Below, piece by piece: positions 35,821-48,007 of a stretch of DNA of 64,000 bases (the stretch's first letter is position 1; each line of letters begins with the position of its first letter). This DNA is from Pollenia angustigena (Eukaryota; Arthropoda; Insecta; Diptera; Polleniidae). The DNA is taken from positions 46,376,308-46,440,307 of the forward strand of contig OV884056.1 of NCBI GenBank assembly GCA_930367215.1. The letters run 5' to 3'. The notes under the pieces were generated by a model. That model did no database searches. It was not told the origin of the DNA and saw only the letters and a program-made list of their open reading frames with translations. The translations under genes were made by a program, and so were the position numbers.

Positions 35821-38120
35821 GGCAAGTGCACGGCCTAAAAAAACACTTAATTGACAACATCTTTTGTAAGTTGTTGTTTGTTTTTTATTTTGTTTTTCTT
35901 AACCTACTTACAACTACAATTAATGTTGAGAGAATTTCAACTAATTGTAGTGGGGAGTGTAAGATGAGATAAACCCACTTTTTTATTGTTGATGTATTTT
36001 GTTCAAGCTTTGATATTGTTACAAGTAAAACTGTTGCTATAAGTCTTATACGTTTAACAGTTTTATTTGGTTTAATATATTTAGTTTGTCTAAAATCTTT
36101 ATGGATGAAGTTTCCTGATGATCTGGCCTAAGCAACCAGTGAAATGCATAGGAATAGCTTATCCCATCAACAATAAATTTCAAGTGTTTTTATCAAGAAT
36201 AAAAACTGGGAATTAAGCACGAATAACAAAATCTTTTGAAATTAAAATTTTGTATTCCCAAAAATTGAAATTACTTTTTGATAATAAACAGGCAAGTGCA
36301 CGGCCTAAAAAAACACTTAATTGACAACATCTTTTGTAAGTTGTTGTTTGTTTTTTATTTTGTTTTTCTTAACCTACTTACAACTACAATTAATGTTGAG
36401 AGAATTTCAACTAATTGTAGTGGGGAGTGTAAGATGAGATAAACCCACTTTTTTATTGTTGATGTATTTTGTTCAAGCTTTGATATTGTTACAAGTAAAA
36501 CTGTTGCTATAAGTCTTATACGTTTAACAGTTTTATTTGGTTTAATATCTTTAGTTTGTCTAAAATCTTTATGGATGAAGTTTCCTGATGATCTGGCCTA
36601 AGCAACCAGTGAAATGCATAGGAATAGCTTATCCCATCAACAATAAATTTCAAGTGTTTTTATCAAGAATAAAAACTGGGAATTAAGCACGAATAACAAA
36701 ATCTTTTGAAATTAAAATTTTGTATTCCCAAAAATTGAAATTACTTTTTGATAATAAACAGGCAAGTGCACGGCCTAAAAAAACACTTAATTGACAACAT
36801 CTTTTGTAAGTTGTTGTTTGTTTTTTATTTTGTTTTTCTTAACCTACTTACAACTACAATTAATGTTGAGAGAATTTCAACTAATTGTAGTGGGGAGTGT
36901 AAGATGAGATAAACCCACTTTTTTATTGTTGATGTATTTTGTCCAAGCTTTGATATTGTTACAAGTAAAACTGTTGCTATAAGTCTTATACGTTTAACAG
37001 TTTTATTTGGTTTAATATCTTTAGTTTGTCTAAAATCTTTATGGATGAAGTTTCCTGATGATCTGGCCTAAGCAACCAGTGAAATGCATAGGAATAGCTT
37101 ATCCCATCAACAATAAATTTCAAGTGTTTTTATCAAGAATAAAAACTGGGAATTAAGCACGAATAACAAAATCTTTTGAAATTAAAATTTTGTATTCCCA
37201 AAAATTGAAATTACTTTTTGATAATAAACAGGCAAGTGCACGGCCTAAAAAAACACTTAATTGACAACATCTTTTGTAAGTTGTTGTTTGTTTTTTATTT
37301 TGTTTTTCTTAACCTACTTACAACTACAATTAATGTTGAGAGAATTTCAACTAATTGTAGTGGGGAGTGTAAGATGAGATAAACCCACTTTTTTATTGTT
37401 GATGTATTTTGTTCAAGCTTTGATATTGTTACAAGTAAAACTGTTGCTATAAGTCTTATACGTTTAACAGTTTTATTTGGTTTAATATCTTTAGTTTGTC
37501 TAAAATCTTTATGGATGAAGTTTCCTGATGATCTGGCCTAAGCAACCAGTGAAATGCATAGGAATAGCTTATCCCATCAACAATAAATTTCAAGTGTTTT
37601 TATCAAGAATAAAAACTGGGAATTAAGCACGAATAACAAAATCTTTTGAAATTAAAATTTTGTATTCCCAAAAATTGAAATTACTTTTTGATAATAAACA
37701 GGCAAGTGCACGGCCTAAAAAAACACTTAATTGACAACATCTTTTGTAAGTTGTTGTTTGTTTTTTATTTTGTTTTTTCTTAACCTACTTACAACTACAA
37801 TTAATGTTGAGAGAATTTCAACTAATTGTAGTGGGGAGTGTAAGATGAGATAAACCCACTTTTTTATTGTTGATGTATTTTGTTCAAGCTTTGATATTGT
37901 TACAAGTAAAACTGTTGCTATAAGTCTTATACGTTTAACAGTTTTATTTGGTTTAATATCTTTAGTTTGTCTAAAATCTTTATGGATGAAGTTTCCTGAT
38001 GATCTGGCCTAAGCAACCAGTGAAATGCATAGGAATAGCTTATCCCATCAACAATAAATTTCAAGTGTTTTTATCAAGAATAAAAACTGGGAATTAAGCA
38101 CGAATAACAAAATCTTTTGA
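35821..38120 (-). repeat. 470-bp satellite, inverted array (4.9 monomers)
   Basis: Reverse complement of the preceding array, starting at monomer position 456 and running down. Monomer boundaries fall at 36276, 36746, 37216 and 37686, and the last is truncated at about monomer position 36-38. Rare differences are tttaatatattt near 36073, gtccaagc near 36941 and one extra T near 37771. Forward and inverted arrays together form a large foldback structure with about 266 bp of unpaired centre. Confidence 0.93.
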
Positions 38121-38134
38121 AAATAAGAAGAAAA
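38120..38134. repeat. Right copy of direct repeat flanking the satellite insertion
   Basis: Second copy of aaaataagaagaaaa. Unit 9 sequence resumes immediately after it (gattaataaaattt). Confidence 0.6.
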
Positions 38135-38243
38135 GATTAATAAAATTTGGGCTTTGCAAAATATTCCTAATTTGGTATACAAACGCACACGAGTGGCAAC
38201 GCCACTTGTAACAATAAAAACAAACAAAAATAGTGCGTGTGTA

Positions 38244-39071
38244 CTAGTTTCGGTCATCCATTTCTTGTAGGGGAGCTATAGGAAAGTTGTAAAAAAAACT
38301 CATAAAATTCAGAAAAATGCATGAAATCTTTATTTGAATCGATAGTACGGTCCATATAATTAAATGTTTGAAGATTATTTCATGCAAATGTTGACCGTGA
38401 TTGCGCCTCAAATGGTCCATCCGCTTAGTCCAATGTTGGCATTCTGTTTCCAACATTTCGGCCGGTATCTCACGAATAAATGCTTCAATGTTTTCTTCCA
38501 ATGCGTCAATTGAAGCGGGCATGTGTGTATAGACATGAGCTTTAACGTAGCCGCACAAAAAATAGTCTAAAGACGTTAAATCGCACGATCTAGGCGGCCA
38601 ATTGACCGGTCCCGAACGTGAAATAAAATGTTCACCGAACTCGCCTCTCAATAAGTCCATTGTTAAGCGTGCTGTGTGGCATGTGGCACCGTATTGTTGA
38701 AACCACATGTCGTGCAAGTCAACAAGCTCTTGCATTTTGGGCAAAAAAAAGTTGGATATCATCTCACGGTAGCGCTCACCATTCACAGTTACGTTACGAT
38801 TCGCATCATCTTGGAACGGTCCAATGATGCCACCAGCCCATAAACCGCACCAAACTGTGACTTTTTCTCGATGCATAAATAGCTTTTGCAATGCTTCTGG
38901 CTGATCTTCACTCCAAAATCGACAATTCGGCTTATTAACTTACCCATTGAGCCAAAAATGAGCTTCGTCGCTGAACACAAGAAGCGCGCGATGAATTTTC
39001 TTAACAGAGCACGCATTTTGATAATAAAATTCAATAATTTGCAAGCGTTGTTCGTTTGTAAGACGATTCAT
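38244..39071 (-). pseudogene. Broken transposase (copy 10)
   Basis: Shared internal stop as elsewhere. In addition the second catalytic Asp is mutated: the motif reads QQYGATCH because of gtattgttg near 38691, so this copy is doubly dead. Confidence 0.85.
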
Positions 39072-39961
39072 GGTTAAATTATAGACCAAACTGAAGATGT
39101 TTGACAGTGAAACAAAACACGAAACGTGCGTCAGCTGTTTAAACCAGTGCTGCCAAAAAGATAATAGCTAAAAAATCACCCATTATATTAGCGGAATATA
39201 ACAAATCTTAAAATGTTGTTTATAGACATATTTTAACATAAAATAAGTAATGACGTAGAAAACAAAATAAATTTTCTGTAAATATTTTACTGGATAACCC
39301 CATTTCTTTAAATCTTAAAGTGAACGACGTCACGGGTAAAAGCTAGTTACAAAATAAAACATGGGTGGGGGTAGGTCTTTTTTGATCTACCTTGTATATA
39401 TATTTTTAAGAAATGTTGCTTCTTTTTTTGGCAACTTTTAACACTTTTCTCTTTTAGTTTTGGTACTTTCTTATTTTCCAAAAATTTGGCTAGAGATATT
39501 GTCCAGATTTAAGTGGGGTATATTTTAAGAGGTTAAAACGAAAAATGTTTTACTTTTGATACTTTTTCTCTTTTGGATAAATTTGGTATACAGATTGCAT
39601 ATGGTCGAGATCAAAATATACGGTATTTTTTAATGGATAAAATTGGGATAAAACTGTTACTTTTTATCTCTTCGAAAAATTTGGTATTCATATAAAACAT
39701 AACCTAAATTAACGTACAGAGTACTTTCTGGGGGAATAAAATGAGTCAAAGCTCGTACTTTTAGTAGTTCGTTGCATTTGGTATAAAAAGTACAAAATAT
39801 ACGACACTTTTTAAGGGGTAAAAAATGGATCAAATTGGTACTTTTTGTACTTTTTCGGAATGCGTATGGTCCATTGGCTGGAATATATTTAGGCGCCCAT
39901 TCATTGCTTTTCATATCGACAACTATATGTAGGTTGCTCAAGATTATTGAGTGCTCAAAAA

Positions 39962-40098
39962 CCGGACACAGCTGACTAGTCAGTACTGATGCATATAACG
40001 GACACAGCTGACCAGTCAGTACTGACTGGTCAGTACTGACGCATATACCGGCCACAGCTGACTAGTCAGTACTGATTCATATATTCGTCACTGTTGAC
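39962..40098. repeat. Palindromic repeat cluster (unit 10)
   Basis: Full form with the 26-bp palindrome. Confidence 0.75.
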
Positions 40099-40480
40099 GT
40101 ATTTTTTAGTTTTAATAAAACACTATTAAAATAAAACATCTCATTCAATTCTCATACAAATTTTTGTCTTTATTTAAAATAAAATTCAATATTTTTTTGG
40201 TTTCCAAAATAACTTAAATAAATAAATATTTTTTTTTTTAACTAAATTTTTTAAATTAATTATGTTTTGTTTGCATTCGAAAACGTTTGCTGGATCAAAC
40301 ATCATTCAACAGTTTCTTAATTACATTAAACAAGCACCTTCTTACAAATAAAGTTCAGTCTATAAAAAGTGTTAAAAATAAAGCTAAACTTTTACCAATT
40401 TATTGGTCACGCTTATTTTTTGATTTTTTTTCTCTTTTAGATTGATTATTTTAGTTTAAATTAAAAAAAATGTCGTCATT

Positions 40481-41525
40481 TTATTTATTAACCCCTTTTT
40501 CTTTTATGTATTTTTGTTGCTTTACCCTATGGTGGGCACGTTCAACCGCTTTTCTTATACTTTTTTCATACTCCCCGGCTCCTAGGTTCTGAAAAACATC
40601 TAAAATATGAAGTAAAAAAAAAGACAGAAATGTTAAAGGCCAGTTTACACGGTAATATAATGTATTACGACATGTCGAAAGATTATGTAGAATGAGAAAA
40701 ATCTTATCATGTAAAAGCAAAATGTATTGAGTAAGAGAGAATACGGATACAAAATCTGACAAGCGGTCGGTAAATGGTTTTTTTCTAAACCATTTTAGAA
40801 ACTTATGTATTCTCATCACACCAGAGGTGTATTTTAACGGAGTACATTAAAGGTGATAGCATTTTTATACAATTACAAAAACAACTAAATTCAACTCAGG
40901 AAATTTTCATGTTGTTTTTGTAAATATTTAAAACTGCAACCATCTGCTTTTTTGTTATTATTTTTGATTTTACTTATACCATCCGTGTAAACATGAATTA
41001 TACTTACAAAAGATTTTTATTTTTTTCTTTTAAACACGGAGAGAATTTCATAATATTTTGATTCTACAAAGTCGTAATACATTGTATTACCGTGTAAACT
41101 GGCCTTAAATATTCAAAGACTAAAATTATTTAATGTCTGTACATACCTCTTACAATTTTATTTAGCAGCGTGAGATTTGACAACGGAAGTTTTCCCCACC
41201 TTCCATCCCAATTATATTTATATAGCAAATCATCTGCAAACGATGCACTAATAACACTGCCAACATCTAAAGAAACACCTTTAATTTTATTAATATAGGA
41301 CTTCTGTAAAGAAGTTGAATTACTGTTTGAGCAAGTAAAATATATAAAATATTGTGATTGTTACCATGGCCTGAGCGTAATTGGCTTCTCCTCTATTTCT
41401 TGCACTGCTGTTGTGGTCCGCAAGGGGAGCATGCTGGCGGTCTCATCAAGCCCTTGATCAGAAGTCTCTCCTGTCATGCGGCTGAGGTACTCTTGGGCTT
41501 TTTTTATGCCTACTTTACACTCCAT
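40481..41525 (-). pseudogene. DUF4806-like gene copy 10: MITE in intron 2 and exon 1 frameshift
   Basis: ATG at 41525. Exon 1 has a net 7-bp loss (taattggcttctcc near 41379 replaces a 21-base segment), which shifts the frame in the acidic helix. Exons 2 and 3 are readable, and exon 2 has His to Asn in KSYIHK (attaatatagg near 41288). The 94-nt intron 2 is enlarged to about 560 nt by the MITE at 40638-41104. Confidence 0.7.
40638..41104. mobile_element. 467-bp MITE-like element in intron 2 of gene copy 10
   Basis: The left end (40638-40671, ggccagtttacacggtaata...) and right end (41071-41104) are 34-bp terminal inverted repeats with one mismatch at position 21. Flanking direct repeats are TTAAA at 40633-40637 and 41105-41109. 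The uninterrupted intron in other units has this once (gttaaatattc). The ends are compatible with a TTAA, TAA or TTAAA target duplication, so piggyBac-like or Harbinger-like origin cannot be separated from sequence alone. The interior has no transposase frame, so the element is non-autonomous. Only this one of the gene copies carries it. Confidence 0.9.
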
Positions 41526-42427
41526 TAGAATTTTAGCTTATTGATGGAACTGGTTGTATATTAGATCTTTCACTTCGTGCACTATCTTCGTTTTCTATTA
41601 ACCTTCTATACATTTTAATTTTGGACTCAAATGTCTTTTTTTCCAATGATAGACAATTTTGCAAACGTCTTTTTTTCATAGTTATCTTTTATCACAAAAA
41701 GTATACTTTTATTATTTAATTTAATTTCTTAATAGGTATTTTCTATCTTATTGTCACTTTTTTATATATTAATAGGTATTTGTGTTATTTTTATTGTCAC
41801 TCAATTCTTGCTTTCTGTCAAGGCAAATATTATTTTTTATCACTCTTTATTGTCACTGTCAATTTTTATTTCACTTTTTTTATATTTATTTTAAATAATA
41901 TAATGGGCGCACGTCACAATTTCATAAAATTCCTTTCGCTTTTAAAATTAATCTTGAATTTTTTACATATTTTACACATTCCATTCAAAAATGAAACTGT
42001 CTAACATACATTCGTTGTTTCACTCTTACATACGCATTTCATTCCTGGAGTAATTAGCGTTGCCACTAGCAAACATTTCTTCCTAAAATGTTTTTAACAA
42101 CAGCAATTCCCCAAAATTCCACCACTTTTTTTTTAAATAATTAATACAAATTTAGCTAAATTCTTATAATTATTAAAATTTATGAAACGTATTAACAGAT
42201 ATATTCAACATATTATTAAGTATATATAAAAATGAGAAGAAAAGATTAATAAAATTTGGGCTTTGCAAAATATTCCTAATTTGGTATACAAACGCACACG
42301 AGTGGCAACGCCACTTGTAACAATAAAAACAAACAAAAATAGTGCGTGTGTATTAGTTTCGGTCATCCATTTCTTGTAGGGGAGCTATAGGAAAGTTGTA
42401 AAAAAAACTCATAAAATTCAGAAAAAT

Positions 42428-43179
42428 TCATGAAATCTTTATTTGAATCGATAGTACGGTCCATATAATTAAATGTTTGAAGATTATTTCATGCAAATGT
42501 TGACCGTGATTGCGCCTCAAATGGTCCATCCGCTTAGTCCAATGTTGGCATTCTGTTTCCAACATTTCGGCCGGTATCTCACGAATAAATGCTTCAATGT
42601 TTTCTTCCAATGCGTCAATTGAAGCGGGCATGTGTGTATAGACATGAGCTTTAACGTAGCCGCACAAAAAATAGTCTAAAGACGTTAAATCGCACGATCT
42701 AGGCGGCCAATTGACCGGTCCCGAACGTGAAATAAAATGTTCACCGAACTCGCCTCTCAATAAGTCCATTGTTAAGCGTGCTGTGTGGCATGTGGCACCG
42801 TCTTGTTGAAACCACATGTCGTGCAAGTCAACAAGCTCTGCATTTTGGGCAAAAAAAAGTTGGATATCATCTCACGGTAGCGCTCACCATTCACAGTTAC
42901 GTTACGATTCGCATCATCTTGGAACGGTCCAATGATGCCACCAGCCCATAAACCGCACCAAACTGTGACTTTTTCTCGATGCATAAATAGCTCTTGCAAT
43001 GCTTCTGGCTGATCTTCACTCCAAAATCGACAATTCGGCTTATTAACTTACCCATTGAGCCAAAAATGAGCTTCGTCGCTGAACACAAGAAGCGCGCGAT
43101 GAATTTTCTTAACAGAGCACGCATTTTGATAATAAAATTCAATAATTTGCAAGCGTTGTTCGTTTGTAAGACGATTCAT
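42428..43179 (-). pseudogene. Broken transposase (copy 11)
   Basis: One-base deletion (gctctgcatt near 42837) shifts the frame just before LHDMWF, and a further substitution stops the tail at 42428. The shared internal stop is also present. Confidence 0.85.
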
Positions 43180-44070
43180 GGTTAAATTATAGACCAAACT
43201 GAAGATGTTTGACAGTGAAACAAAACACGAAACGTGCGTCAGCTGTTTAAACCAGTGCTGCCAAAAAGATAATAGCTAAAAAATCACCCATTATATTAGC
43301 GGAATATAACAAATCTTAAAATGTTGTTTATAGACATATTTTAACATAAAATAAGTAATGACGTAGAAAACAAAATAAATTTTCTGTAAATATTTTACTG
43401 GATAACCCCATTTCTTTAAATCTTAAAGTGAACGACGTCACGGGTAAAAGCTAGTTACAAAATAAAACATGGGTGGGGGTAGGTCTTTTTTGATCTACCT
43501 TGTATATATATTTTTAAGAAATGTTGCTTCTTTTTTTGGCAACTTTTAACACTTTTTCTCTTTTAGTTTTGGTACTTTCTTATTTTCAAAAAATTTGGCT
43601 AGAGATATTGTCCAGATTTAAGTGGGGTATATTTTAAGAGGTTAAAACGAAAAATGTTTTACTTTTGATACTTTTTCTCTTTTGGATAAATTTGGTATAC
43701 AGATTGCATATGGTCGAGATCAAAATATACGGTATTTTTTAATGGATAAAATTGGGATAAAACTGTTACTTTTTATCTCTTCGAAAAATTTGGTATTCAT
43801 ATAAAACATAACCTAAATTAACGTACAGAGTACTTTCTGGGGGAATAAAATGAGTCAAAGCTCGTACTTTTAGTACTTCGTTGCATTTGGTATAAAAAGT
43901 TCAAAATATACGGCACTTTTTAAGGGGTAAAAAATGGATCAAATTGGTACTTTTTGTACTTTTTCGGAATGCGTATGGTCCATTGGCTGGAATATATTTA
44001 GGCGCCCATTCATTGCTTTTCATATCGACAACTATATGTAGGTTGCTCAAGATTATTGAGTGCTCAAAAA

Positions 44071-44207
44071 CCGGACACAGCTGACTAGTCAGTACTGATG
44101 CATATAACGGACACAGCTGACCAGTCAGTACTGACTGGTCAGTACTGACGCATATACCGGCCACAGCTGACTAGTCAGTACTGATTCATATATTCGTCAC
44201 TGTTGAC
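44071..44207. repeat. Palindromic repeat cluster (unit 11)
   Basis: Full form with the 26-bp palindrome. Confidence 0.75.
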
Positions 44208-44589
44208 GTATTTTTTAGTTTTAATAAAACACTATTAAAATAAAACATCTCATTCAATTCTCATACAAATTTTTGTCTTTATTTAAAATAAAATTCAATA
44301 TTTTTTGGTTTCCAAAATAACTTAAATAAATAAATATTTTTTTTTTTTAACTAAATTTTTTAAATTAATTATGTTTTGTTTGCATTCGAAAACGTTTGCT
44401 GGATCAAACATCATTCAACAGTTTCTTAATTACATTAAACAAGCACCTTCTTACAAATAAAGTTCAGTCAATAAAAAGTGTTAAAAATAAAGCTAAACTT
44501 TTACCAATTTATTGGTCACGCTTATTTTTTGATTTTTTTTCTCTTTTAGATTGATTATTTTAGTTTAAATTAAAAAAATTGTCGTCATT

Positions 44590-45169
44590 TTATTTATTAA
44601 CCCCTTTTTCTTTTATGTATTTTTGTTGCTTTACCCTATGGTGGGCACGTTCAACCGCTTTTCTTATACTTTTTTCATACTCCCCGGCTCCTAGGTTCTG
44701 AAAAACATCTAAAATATGAAGTAAAAAAAAAGACAGAAATGTTAAATATTCAAAGACTAAAATTATTTAATGTCTGTACATACCTCTTACAATTTTATTT
44801 AGCAGCGTGAGATTTGACAACGGAAGTTTTCCCCACCTTCCATCCCAATTATATTTATATAGCAAATCATCTGCAAACGATGCACTAATAACACTGCCAA
44901 CATCTAAAGAAACACCTTTAATTTTATGAATATAGGACTTCTGTAAAGAAGTTGAATTACTGTTTGAGCAAGTAAAATATATAAAATATTGTGATTGTTA
45001 CCATGGCCTGAGCGTAATCGGAGTCTAGCTTCTCCTCTATTTCTTGCACTGCTGTTGTGGTCCGCAAGGGGAGCATGCTGGCGGTCTCATCAAGCCCTTG
45101 ATCAGAAGTCTCTCCTGTCATGCGGCTGAGGTACTCTTGGGCTTTTTTTATGCCTACTTTACACTCCAT
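44590..45169 (-). CDS. DUF4806-like protein gene (copy 11)
   Basis: Intact consensus frame in all three exons, with no MITE in intron 2. Confidence 0.7.
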
Positions 45170-45995
45170 TAGAATTTTAGCTTATTGATGGAACAGGTTG
45201 TATATTAGATCTTTCACTTCGTGCACTATCTTCGTTTTCTATTAACCTTCTATACATTTTAATTTTGGACTCAAATGTCTTTTTTTCCAATGATAGACAA
45301 TTTTGCAAACGTCTTTTTTTCATAGTTATCTTTTATCACAAAAAGTATACTTTTATTATTTAATTTAATTTCTTAATAGGTATTTTCTATCTTATTGTCA
45401 CTTTTTTATATTTTAATAGGTATTTGTGTTATTTTTATTGTCACTCAATTCTTGCTTTCTGTCAAGGCAAATATTATTTTTTATCACTCTTTATTGTCAC
45501 TGTCAATTTTTATTTCACTTTTTTTATATTTATTTTAAATAATATAATGGAGGCACGTCACAATTTCATAAAATTCCTTTCGCTTTTAAAATTAATCTTG
45601 AATTTTTTACATATTTTACACATTCCATTCAAAAATGAAACTGTCTAACATACATTCGTTGTTTCACTCTTACATACGCATTTCATTCCTGAAGTAATTA
45701 GCGTTGCCACTAGCAAACATTTCTTCCTAAAATGTTTTTAACAACAGCAATTCCCAAAATTCCACCACTTTTTTTTTAAATAATTAATACAAATTTAGCT
45801 AAATTCTTATAATTATTAAAATTTATGAAACGTATTAACAGATATATTCAACATATTATTAAGTATATATAAAAATAAGAAGAAAAGATTAATAAAATTT
45901 AGGCTTTGCAAAATATTCCTAATTTGGTATACAAACGCACACGAGTGGCAACGCCACTTGTAACAATAAAAACAAACAAAAATAGTGCGTGTGTA

Positions 45996-46370
45996 TTAGT
46001 TTCGGTCATCCATTTCTTGTAGGGGAGCTATAGGAAAGTTGTAAAAAAAACTCATAAAATTCAGAAAAATGCATGAAATCTTTATTTGAATCGATAGTAC
46101 GGTCCATATAATTAAATGTTTGAAGATTATTTCATGCAAATGTTGACCGTGATTGCGCCTCAAATGGTCCATCCGCTTAGTCCAATGTTGGCATTCTGTT
46201 TCCAACATTTCGGCCGGTATCTCACGAATAAATGCTTCAATGTTTTCTTCCAATGCGTCAATTGAAGCGGGCATGTGTGTATAGACATGAGCTTTAACGT
46301 AGCCGCACAAAAAATAGTCTAAAGACGTTAAATCGCACGATCTAGGCGGCCAATTGACCGGTCCCGAAAT
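45996..46370 (-). pseudogene. Transposase copy 12, C-terminal fragment
   Basis: Keeps only the region from SGPVNWPPRS to the readthrough tail. Everything upstream was removed by the large deletion in this unit. Confidence 0.85.
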
Positions 46371-47968
46371 ACAAAATACCTTCTTACAAATAAAGTTCAG
46401 TCAATAAAAAGTGTTAAAAATAAAGCTAAACTTTTACCAATTTATTGGTCACGCTTATTTTTTGATTTTTTTTCTCTTTTAGATTGATTATTTTAGTTTA
46501 AATTAAAAAAAATGTCGTCATTTTATTTATTAACCCCTTTTTCTTTTATGTATTTTTGTTGCTTTACCCTATGGTGGGCACGTTCAACCGCTTTTCTTAT
46601 ACTTTTTTCATACTCCCCGGCTCCTAGGTTCTGAAAAACATCTAAAATATGAAGTAAAAAAAAAGACAGAAATGTTAAATATTCAAAGACTAAAATTATT
46701 TAATGTCTGTACATACCTCTTACAATTTTATTTAGCAGCGTGAGATTTGACAACGGAAGTTTTCCCCACCTTCCATCCCAATTATATTTATATAGCAAAT
46801 CATCTGCAAACGATGCACTAATAACACTGCCAACATCTAAAGAAACACCTTTAATTTTATGAATATAGGACTTCTGTAAAGAAGTTGAATTACTGTTTGA
46901 GCAAGTAAAATATATAAAATATTGTGATTGTTACCATGGCCTGAGCGTAATCGGAGTCTAGCTTCTCCTCTATTTCTTGCACTGCTGTTGTGGTCCGCAA
47001 GGGGAGCATGCTGGCGGTCTCATCAAGCCCTTGATCAGAAGTCTCTCCTGTCATGCGGCTGAGGTACTCTTGGGCTTTTTTTATGCCTACTTTACATACA
47101 CTCCATTAGAATTTTAGCTTATTGATGGAACTGGTTGTATATTAGATCTTTCACTTCGTGCACTATCTTCGTTTTCTATTAACCTTCTATACATTTTAAT
47201 TTTGGACTCAAATGTCTTTTTTTCCAATGATAGACAATTTTGCAAACGTCTTTTTTTCATAGTTATCTTTTATCACAAAAAGTATACTTTTATTATTTAA
47301 TTTAATTTCTTAATAGGTATTTTCTATCTTATTGTCACTTTTTTATATATTAATAGGTATTTGTGTTATTTTTATTGTCACTCAATTCTTGCTTTCTGTC
47401 AAGGCAAATATTATTTTTTATCACTCTTTATTGTCACTGTCAATTTTTATTTCACTTTTTTTATATTTATTTTAAATAATATAATGGGCGCACGTCACAA
47501 TTTCATAAAATTCCTTTCGCTTTTAAAATTAATCTTGAATTTTTTACATATTTTACACATTCCATTCAAAAATGAAACTGCCTAACATACATTCGTTGTT
47601 TCACTCTTACATACGCATTTCATTCCTGGAGTAATTAGCGTTGCCACTAGCAAACATTTCTTCCTAAAATGTTTTTAACAACAGCAATTCCCAAAATTCC
47701 ACCACTTTTTTTTTAAATAATTAATACAAATTTAGCTAAATTCTTATAATTATTAAAATTTATGAAACGTATTAACAGATATATTCAACATATTATTAAG
47801 TATATATAAAAATAAGAAGAAAAGATTAATAAAATTTGGGCTTTGCAAAATATTCCTAATTTGGTATACAAACGCACACGAGTGGCAACGCCACTTGTAA
47901 CAATAAAAACAAACAAAAATAGTGCGTGTGTATTAGTTTCGGTCATCCATTTCTTGTAGGGGAGCTAT
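46032..47968. repeat. Tandem array unit 12, half-length (about 1.7-kb deletion)
   Basis: Only 1,937 bp. Sequence passes from the transposase core (cggtcccgaa at about 46368) through about 10 bp of filler (atacaaaata) into the 3' flank of the gene (ccttcttacaaataaag). The filler matches tacaaaata in the deleted spacer (compare 1510-1520), suggesting template switching during repair. The palindromic cluster is lost. Confidence 0.93.
46523..47106 (-). pseudogene. DUF4806-like gene copy 12, early stop
   Basis: ATG at 47106. A 4-bp insertion (actttacatacactcc near 47094) gives Met-Glu-Cys-Met-stop. Exons 2 and 3 and the introns are otherwise standard. Confidence 0.7.
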
Positions 47969-48007
47969 AGGAAAGTTGTAAAAAAAACTCATAAAATTCA
48001 GAAAAAT

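Larger units (their letters stand above)
30642..38279. repeat. Tandem array unit 9, deleted and interrupted by satellite insertion
   Basis: Standard order is kept, but about 388 bp are missing at 31216 and about 4.37 kb of unrelated 470-bp satellite is inserted between 33750 and 38120. Unit sequence resumes in phase after the insertion. Private variants shared with unit 10 (cacttttctc, ttttccaaaaa, tagtagttcg, acgacac) tie units 9 and 10 together. Confidence 0.93.
38280..42388. repeat. Tandem array unit 10 (contains a MITE)
   Basis: 4,109 bp long, explained by a standard unit plus a 467-bp insertion. Variants aactggttg (near 41550), tttatatatta (near 41761) and ttaaaaaaaatgtcg are shared only with unit 12. 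Confidence 0.95.
42389..46031. repeat. Tandem array unit 11
   Basis: 3,643 bp. It shares with unit 13 gaaaaattcatg (near 42421), a shortened T run (aatattttttgg near 44299), aaaagttcaaa (near 43897, also in units 15 and 16) and tttaggctttgc at its right end. Confidence 0.96.

Noticed and set aside
35724..35972. 82-residue ORF in the satellite
   Set aside because: Exists only because it spans the forward/inverted junction at 35820; no other monomer has it.
33751..38120. CRISPR-like or prokaryotic repeat array
   Set aside because: Monomers are 470 bp with no unique spacers and lie in an insect-type genomic context.
38048..38257. 69-residue ORF at the satellite/unit boundary
   Set aside because: Chimera of satellite, target repeat and spacer, with no domain.
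40481..40819. 112-residue ORF ending in the DUF4806-like C-terminus
   Set aside because: Reads from MITE sequence through intron 2 into exon 3. Only the last 30 or so residues are genuine exon, so it is not an independent gene.
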